Shown piece after piece: positions 57,765 to 64,000 of a DNA stretch of 64,000 bases (positions are counted from its first letter, which is position 1; each line of letters begins with the position of its first letter). Origin of the DNA: Batillaria attramentaria (lineage: Eukaryota; Mollusca; Gastropoda; Batillariidae); contig JACVVK020000221.1 in the NCBI GenBank assembly GCA_018292915.2, positions 637,501 to 701,500 on the forward strand, read 5' to 3'. Below the pieces are notes generated by a model that saw only the letters and a program-made list of their open reading frames with translations, was not told the origin of the DNA and searched no databases. The position numbers and the translations under genes were made by a program.

Positions 57765-59019
57765 GTCAGTGAATTGGGTTATGATTATAGGAAAGAAATC
57801 TGGGCCCGTATGTACGTGAAAGTCGAGGTTAATTTAACCCACGGCTACGGGCCTAACCCAGACTAGCACAAAAGAAACCCAAAAGCAAAATTAAATTTTA
57901 AAAAAGGGAAGCGAAGAAAGGAAGAAAAAAATCCTTCTATAACGGCTTAGGCACCTTGCTGGAATGGGCCCGCTTCTTGATTTAATACAAAAAAACAAAA
58001 ACAAAAAACAACAGAAAATGTAACCCTAGAGCTAGTTTAGTTCGAGGTTTGACTCTAATCCAGGGCTAAAAGTCCTAACCTCGACTATTACATACGGGCC
58101 CAGGTGTATTTCTAAGCTGTCACTGGCGTATTTACTTATTTCATTGTGATGCATTCACCACAAACGTTTATCACTGAGACCTAAGGACCTATGCCTGCCC
58201 GTGAGATCTACCTTTTTATGTTAAATGTCTCGAGAAAACGATTGAACGCTTGGCGGTGGATGCAAATGAAATGATTTCGTTGAGCCTTTTCAGGGTGGGT
58301 AGGTGGGTGTTTGGGGGGTTTCACGTCCTTTTCCACCACATACGGGTGATATCAAAGACGGGGCAACGATGAAAAAGCCAGCACGAATATTTGGCCCCAG
58401 CCGGGATACGAACTCACGACCCGAGCATCAGAAGCCCAACGCTCTTCCATTCGGCCAACACGGCTCCCCAAGCATTTTCGGTGATTACCATGCAAAACAT
58501 TATGTTTGTTTCAGTGAATCATACCAGCACATACTTAATTTGTCATGAACTTTGAACGCATAGTCACAACGTGTGGATGCTCGGGTCGTGAGTTCGAATC
58601 CCGGCTGGGGCCACATATTTGTGCTGGCCTTTTTCTCGTTGTCCCGTCTTTGACATCACCCATACGTAGTGGAAAAGGACGTTTAACTCCCACCACCACC
58701 ACCATTACCACCCACACAACGAGTGTTGTGTCATGCAGACATTACTGTTATGAACACAGTATTGTTTTACACAGGTGCAGCAACTTACAGAAACTGCGGG
58801 ACACTTTTTCACCACCTCGCCAAAACTTGAATCACAGCGAGACAAGCAAGAAGTCTCAGATATCCACGAAACAAAAGCCGTCGAGAAGTTGTCTACCAGT
58901 TTGGAGCCTGCATCAGCACAGCGAGGTCAAGGCCAGGAAGCAGCCCAAGAAATATGTCCAGCTCTGGACACCACATCCTCCGACAAATCTCCGCTTTTAG
59001 TCTCTGAGGAAGCTGAAGG

Positions 59020-59104
<85 letters not shown>

Positions 59105-59124
59105 TGCGTGTGTGTGTGTGTGTG

Positions 59125-59194
<70 letters not shown>

Positions 59195-60594
59195 AGACAC
59201 CGCGAAAACAGCACAGAACGGTCTGTGAGCATAAAAATCATAAACATTGTCCCTGCAAAGATGGATTTAGCCCGTTCAAGCAAAATGTTTCTAGTTCAGG
59301 CAGCTGGGTCCGCATGTAAAAGTCGGGGTTAGGGAGTTAAGCCCCGGGTTAGAGTCTAACCTCGAACTAAACTAGCTCTAGGGTTAAATTTTCTGTTGTT
59401 TTTTGTTTTAAATCAGGAAGCGGTTCCATTCCAGCAAGGTGCCTGTGCCGCGATAGAAGGAATTTTGTCTTTATTTCTTCGTTTCCTTTTTTAATTTTTT
59501 TTTTGTTTTTAGGGTTTTTTTTAGGTTTCTTTTGTCCTAGTCAGGGTTAGGCCCGAAGCCGTGGGTTAAACTGACCTCGAGTTTTACATACGGGCCCTGT
59601 TATTACTTCTGACGTTCCTTACTTTCAGACGACATCCAACAACCCAACACATCTGAATCTGAGAGGCAACAAGTGTGTTACCAATGTCGCCAACCTGGTC
59701 ATCCGTCGCTCTCCTGCCTTGCCCGTCCCTGTCGTGACTGCGGACAACCAGGTCATATCTCGACGAACTGCCCTAACGCACACTGTGGAAGGTGCGGCGA
59801 ACCCGGCCATATTGCACTGAACTGCCCAACCATCACCTGTCAACGATGTGGCCGGATGGGACACAGTTTCCTAACCTGTCCAGGTCGAAAGGATGGTCCG
59901 CCGATCTCAGACGACGCCACTACGGCTCCGCGGTCTTCAGCATCGCAAGGTGGAGGCCAGCGAGGAAGCGACGCAGGAGGCACGGCTGTTTCTTCTGGCA
60001 AAGACCAGCTGTTGTCAACAGAGCCAGATGACAGTCAGCTTGCAGCTTCCGAGCTTCTCGGTGCTGATTCCTCCGGAACCATCCAGAAGTCACCGAAGCA
60101 GAACGGCGGTAAAATGGTTGAACGTTTTTGAGGTTTCTCCGAGGGTAGAATATTCAGAGCTTAACCGATTGGGTCCAACTGTCTGTCTGGATTCAGTCGT
60201 AGCGCTTTGAGGCAAGCAAATGACAAAAGCGAGTTAGTAGTAGTAGCAGCATCAGTAGTAGTAATAGTAGTAGTAATTACTATAATAGCTGTTGTTGCAG
60301 CAGCACACGCAGATTACGTGTATTTTACATCTCAACGCAGGTAAGATTCTAAATGTTTAACATGGCATAAATTTTGCACTCCTCTCAGTGGGGGAAGCCG
60401 GGGTGGCCGAATGGTAGAGCGTTGGACCTCTAATGGTCGGGTCGTGAGTTCGTATCCCGGCTGGGGCCAAATATTTGTGCTGGCATTTTCATCGTTGCCC
60501 CGTCTTTGATATAACCCGTATGTGCCGGAAAAGGGCGTTAAACCCCCAAACACCCACCCACCCACCCTCCTCTCAGTGGAGGTTACGGAGGGGT

Positions 60595-60667
<73 letters not shown>

Positions 60668-62242
60668 GGCGCGTGTTTTTATACACTCACTCTCGTCCTG
60701 TTCCAGTAAAGCAAGAACTTGGTGATCCTGGTGGTAAAGAGCTGTGCTCGCTCTGCGAGTTGCCTGGACACACCGCGTCAGACTGCCACTCGCTGCTCTG
60801 TGAGGCCTGCCTGCAGTCTGGCCATATTGCAAGAGACTGCCCGACTATCTGGTGTCAGCTGTGCGGCCACAAGGGGCACACTACGTGGAACTGCTCCAAG
60901 GAACAGAAGTCTAACAGTGCAAGCCAAATTCCCTTCCAGGTTTGACACCCACCACTTTATTTTATTGGCCTAAATTTTGGTGCTCCTGGGGTCTTCTGCG
61001 TGTTCCTTATCCGCTGTTTTTGCTGATTTTGTCCATTTTTCCCCCTCGTCACCGACTACGGAAGAGGAGGGGGGGGGGGAGCATGTTGGGTGTGTGTGTG
61101 TGTTAGGGGTTGAGTGCACGGTAGGATTACTTGATCCCCCTCCTAAAATGCTCCGTATACTTTTGTTAAATGAGACTGGCAGCTTGGGTATTTGGAGTTT
61201 AGGAGTGGGTGGGTGGGTGTTTGGGAGTCTGACGTCCTTTTCCACCATGTATGGGTGACATCAAACGAGGCAACGAGAAAAAGGCCAGCACAAATACGTG
61301 GCCTCAGCCGGGATTCGAACTCGAGCATTGGGAGTCCAGCGCTCTACCATCCGGCTATCCCGGCTCCCCGGTGGGGATGGAGGTGCTGAGTGTTCGGTAG
61401 GATTACTTCATTTTCCTCCTAAAATGCTTCGTGATATGTGACTGGCAGCTTGGATATTTGGAGTTTCGGAAGAGCGGTTTCTGCAACATATTCTCAACTT
61501 CCATCATCTGTTCCAGGTACCACAGAAGGCAGCCGAAGAGAAGGACCGCGCCACGACGCACCCAGACGTAGCGCTATGGCGGCTGTGCGCTCGATACTGG
61601 TTCCCTGACCTCCTTCAGCGCGCCTACTTTGTCCCCCCAGTATACATGAACAGTGTCCTGTACAGACAGCAGCGGGTGGGCGGGCTAGACGTGGACATCA
61701 CCAAAGCCCCTGAAGCGAACCCCAGGAAAGGAGCGGCGCCAGCAGCACACCTCAGCACGGTCCGCGAGGACCAGGCTCAGCAGCATGTCCTGCACTGTCT
61801 CCAGAAACTGGCAGAAACGCTGGTTGAACCTATGGTTGTCATCTCGCAGCTTCAGTTCGGCGACTATCTCGGGGAGCCTTGTTACTCCGCGGCTGCGAAA
61901 AGCTACCCCAGAGCTGCCGACTTGAAGGACAAAGACAAACGACGCGGAGATTTTGACCTTTTGTTTATCCACAAACATTACGGGCTTCTTGTTGCAGAGA
62001 TCAAGTCGGTCGGCGTCAGTTTTGCTGACTTGCCCATGGAGAAGGGCCGGGAGGACGCCGTGGTGAAGACAAGACTACAGCGAGCACTGCAACAGCTGTG
62101 TAAAGCGGACGATGTTTTAACGTACTTGGTCTCTGACCTGCAGCGTCCACCCAGGGTGCGGAAAACGGTCATGCTGCCTTACATCACCAAAAGCCAACTC
62201 CGACGAGTTCTTGCGGATAACGCGAATCTTACGCAGGTCTGT

Positions 62243-62337
<95 letters not shown>

Positions 62338-64000
62338 GGGGGGGGGGGGGGGGGGGGGGGCTGACCGGGCAATGATGGATACTGTGTGCAGAAATTTTAT
62401 TACGTTCAATTTGTATGAAGATTCATTTCGGCAGAAGTTGCGTCGTTCTGTTTCTGCGGAAACTTTTGCGTTGTTCCTATTTCTAAACATTCTTATAACT
62501 CCACACATATCCATGTCACCAGGAGCTGTCCAAGTGCCTAGACACAGAAGAATCTGAAGACTTGGCTGAATTATGTCTGTGTGCCGACCATGTCTCTGAC
62601 AAAAACACCCCATGGGACGTCACTCCTGATGTCCTCGGGAGATTGAACCAGTGGTGGATCAGACGAGTTGCTGGGCCTTACCTCTCTTTCGAGGATGATG
62701 TATATGAGGATCTTGTGGCCAGGTTGGATCTTGCAAAAAAAAAAAAAAAAAAAAATGCTGAATATGTATTCTTCTCTCAAACCATTCCTGTCCAGAATAA
62801 GCCCGATCCAATACTTTGGTCAGTTTGCGTTTGGTTGGTCACGTATCGTCTAAATACATCCAGCTGCGAACCAGTGTGATCTTTTTCTAATATGCTATGT
62901 TTTAACACTGACTTGAGTTGCACTAAATATTTTCCTGTTTTAAGGTTATCACGAATGATTCAAGCGTTTTGAGGGTTTGTGAAGCGCATTCCCAAAATCT
63001 AAGCGGCCTTGTCTTTTCACGGTAACTTTATAAGTTTAAGGCGAGCAGATGTCAGAGTTGCACTTGTTACACTTAATTTGATTTTCACACTTTTTTTTCA
63101 TATATACATGCTATTCGATAAAGTATGATGTTAAGCTCTGATAAATGTTTTGTTCAGCTTGTTAGGTGTGCTGTTTCTAAGCGACTGACGTCTGTGCTGC
63201 TTTGTACATCATCCTTACCCCAAAAGTGGCCAAAGAAACAATCTTGAATTTTAAAAGTTGGGTAGGGGTGGGTGGGTGTTTGGGGGTTTAGCGTCCTTTT
63301 CCACCACATACCGGTGATATCCAAGATGGGGCAACGATGAAAAAGCCAGCACAAATATTTGGCCCCAGCCGGGATGCGAACTCACGACCCGAGCATTAGA
63401 AGTCTAACGCTCCTTTGAAAGTTGGAATGCTTGAAACATGTGCGAAGACCCTTAAGAGCAGCTGTCTACATCATTCTGCATGGTGTCTTTTACAGGTTTT
63501 GTGGACCTGCCACTACAGTGCAGATATTTTGCGTCACAAAACCGCCAGTCTGCATACGGAGCGAGGGGGAAGGGGTGGCAGAAACATCGCGCCGGTTCAC
63601 TCGTATAGTCCTCCACCCGCACCAGCTGGACGTCCTCAACATGCATCTGCCCCTCGTCTGGCTGTGCGGGCCTCCAGGAACGGGGAAAACGATCGTGCTT
63701 ATGATGAGGGCGCTGGACTGGTCTTCCAGGGGATGGGATGTGCATGTCCTCAGCACGAGCTCCAACAGCTTGGCGGCGTCCCATCTCATTGTCCACCAGC
63801 TTCACCAGAGCGCTGAGCACGCGAGACATCATGTGCGCCTTCTGGTGTTTGACTTCAGTGAGCAGAGCCAGGTTGAGCAAGCCGTTAACTGTCTGGTGGC
63901 GGCCTCCGGCAGTGGTGAACTTTGCATTGTGGCGGATGAAGCGTACAAGTCCAGCAGGTCGGTTGATAGGAGTAACCTAGCTATCTTGTCTCTGTAGATG
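57429..64000 (+). CDS. CCHC zinc-knuckle / PD-(D/E)XK-like nuclease / P-loop NTPase protein, partial (3' end outside window)
   Basis: Exons: 57429-57764, 58775-59018, 59629-60108, 60707-60939, 61517-62236, 62523-62722 and 63496 to at least 63957. Phases agree throughout, giving about 890 residues so far. Order: four CCHC knuckles (about residues 20-95), a low-complexity linker, four knuckles (about 205-290), a linker, three knuckles (about 365-420), a conserved globular region with ARYWFPDLL and FGDYLGEPCYSAAAK, a PD-(D/E)XK-like core FDLLF...LLVAEIKS (Asp578, Glu592, Lys594), then a P-loop GPPGTGKT (796-803) and a Walker B-like ELCIVADEA (885-886). The knuckles should bind single-stranded nucleic acid, the core could cut it, and the ATPase could translocate. 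The exact family is not one I can name. The frame meets TAG at 63995, so the last exon must splice before it (candidate donor GTCGGT at 63958) unless this is a real stop. An in-frame TGA lies upstream of the first ATG; an earlier 5' exon is possible. Confidence 0.82.
57802..58101 (+). mobile_element. MITE-1 copy downstream of knuckle exon A
   Basis: Best-preserved ends: GGGCCCGTATGTACGTGAAA and TATTACATACGGGCCC. Starts 37 nt after the exon A donor, in the same orientation as 57078-57354. Confidence 0.87.
58293..58469 (-). mobile_element. SINE-A copy in the zinc-knuckle gene intron
   Basis: Full length, in the intron between exons A and B. Confidence 0.86.
58574..58712 (+). mobile_element. 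SINE-A copy, 5'-truncated
   Basis: Starts at ATGCTCGGGTCGTGAG and ends in CCACC repeats, about 60 nt before exon B. Confidence 0.82.
58775..59018 (+). CDS. Linker exon B of the zinc-knuckle gene
   Basis: It encodes about 81 residues rich in Glu, Ser, Gln and Thr (VQQLTETAGHFF to SEEAEG) with no knuckle. The acceptor TTACACAG joins exon A in phase 0. The donor GTAGTGTGTG runs directly into a (GT)n array of about 170 bp. Confidence 0.72.
59022..59192. repeat. (GT)n/(GTGC)n array at the exon B donor
   Basis: Starts 4 nt inside the intron after exon B; about 170 bp. Confidence 0.96.
59306..59597 (-). mobile_element. MITE-1 copy upstream of knuckle exon C
   Basis: Opposite orientation to the other two copies in this gene; ends about 31 nt before the exon C acceptor. 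Confidence 0.85.
59629..60108 (+). CDS. Zinc-knuckle exon C (four CCHC motifs)
   Basis: It encodes CYQCRQPGHPSLSC, CRDCGQPGHISTNC, CGRCGEPGHIALNC and CQRCGRMGHSFLTC, followed by a Gly/Ser-rich linker. The same four-finger layout as exon A suggests exon duplication. The acceptor is 31 nt after the end of a MITE copy. Confidence 0.85.
60392..60566 (+). mobile_element. SINE-A copy with target-site duplication
   Basis: Flanked by CTCCTCTCAGTGG at 60379-60391 and 60567-60579, in the intron between exons C and D. Confidence 0.91.
60598..60665. repeat. (GT)n microsatellite
   Basis: About 33 units, 40 nt before exon D. Confidence 0.96.
60707..60939 (+). CDS. Zinc-knuckle exon D (three CCHC motifs)
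   Basis: It encodes CSLCELPGHTASDC, CEACLQSGHIARDC and CQLCGHKGHTTWNC. The last two closely match the last two knuckles of exon A (shared HIARDCPTIWC/HVARNCPTLWC and TTWNCS/TSWNCS), so exon D is probably a truncated duplicate of exon A. Confidence 0.85.
61204..61369 (-). mobile_element. SINE-A copy
   Basis: Near full length, in the intron between exons D and E. Confidence 0.84.
61517..62236 (+). CDS. Nuclease-like exon E (D...ExK core)
   Basis: A 240-codon exon. Asp in FDLLF (codon at 61955-61957) and Glu/Lys in LLVAEIKS, 14 and 16 residues later, fit motifs II and III of the PD-(D/E)XK fold, as in NERD and restriction-like nucleases. Amphipathic helical segments follow (RLQRALQQLCKADDVLTYL). 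The donor GTCTGTGGG precedes a (CA)n plus poly-G tract. Confidence 0.8.
62247..62360. repeat. (CA)n followed by a run of about 24 G
   Basis: Begins 11 nt inside the intron after exon E. Confidence 0.96.
62523..62722 (+). CDS. Exon F linking nuclease-like and NTPase regions
   Basis: It encodes 66 residues, ELSKCLDTEESEDLAELC through NQWWIRRVAGPYLSF. No motif recognised. Both ends join in phase (acceptor CACCAG, donor GTTGGA). Confidence 0.7.
63261..63412 (-). mobile_element. SINE-A copy, head truncated
   Basis: Body and B-box region ending GAAGTCTAACGCTC, about 80 nt before exon G. Confidence 0.83.
63496..63957 (+). CDS. P-loop NTPase exon G (partial 3' limit)
   Basis: It encodes HPHQLDVL, then LVWLCGPPGTGKTIVLMM (Walker A), WDVHVLSTS, VRLLVFDFS and ELCIVADEA (Walker B-like). 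The spacing fits a superfamily 1-type helicase/ATPase core. The 3' end is set at the donor-like AG/GTCGGT; GTACAA at 63942 is an alternative. Confidence 0.72.

Noticed and set aside
57429..60939. Retroviral or LTR-retrotransposon Gag origin for the CCHC knuckles
   Set aside because: Knuckles are spread over spliced exons, there are 11 of them, and no protease, reverse transcriptase or integrase follows; the downstream domains are nuclease-like and NTPase.

Overview
The window is intron-rich animal nuclear DNA, most likely from a marine mollusc (probably a gastropod). I infer this from the gene types and the repeat landscape: many tRNA-derived SINEs, MITEs and very long (CA)n/(GT)n arrays. I cannot name the species. 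Nothing looks bacterial, and every splice junction I used is GT..AG.

Three protein-coding genes can be assembled exon by exon. (1) Minus strand, 23064 to 3323: a complete 19-exon gene for an 877-residue transmembrane channel-like (TMC) protein. (2) Minus strand, 50993 to 33256: a complete 26-exon gene for a 1032-residue lysosomal alpha-mannosidase (MAN2B1 type), with signal peptide, zinc-site and nucleophile motifs, and an unexpected hydrophobic C-terminal tail. In both genes the phases agree at every junction and the coding length is an exact multiple of three. (3) Plus strand, 57429 to beyond the right edge: at least seven exons for a multidomain protein with 11 CCHC zinc knuckles (4+4+3 on three exons), a PD-(D/E)XK-like nuclease core (D...ExK) and a P-loop NTPase/helicase-like module (GPPGTGKT, then VADEA). 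This third gene is the best candidate for a poorly described system. Its layout suggests a nucleic-acid-binding nuclease/translocase, perhaps for genome or RNA defence; that role is inference.

Layout. 1-3322 is TMC 3' flank, with repeats and an inverted SINE pair. 3323-23064 is the TMC gene; its introns hold most of the SINEs, a TTAA-flanked foldback element and a TIR-bounded satellite with palindromic TGACCTTGACCTT/TCAAGGTCA motifs. 23065-33255 is intergenic and repeat-rich, with a perfect 94-bp TTAA-ended palindrome, a hairpin with a hammerhead-like loop, and a ~100-bp tandem array just 3' of the mannosidase stop. 33256-50993 is the mannosidase gene. 50994-57428 separates the two divergently transcribed genes and carries SINEs, a foldback element and a possible promoter. 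57429-64000 is the zinc-knuckle gene, in which copies of one MITE abut the knuckle exons.

The three genes have no evident functional link. Mobile and simple-sequence DNA dominates the rest: about 28 copies of one SINE family, several with clear target-site duplications and two nested in other SINEs.
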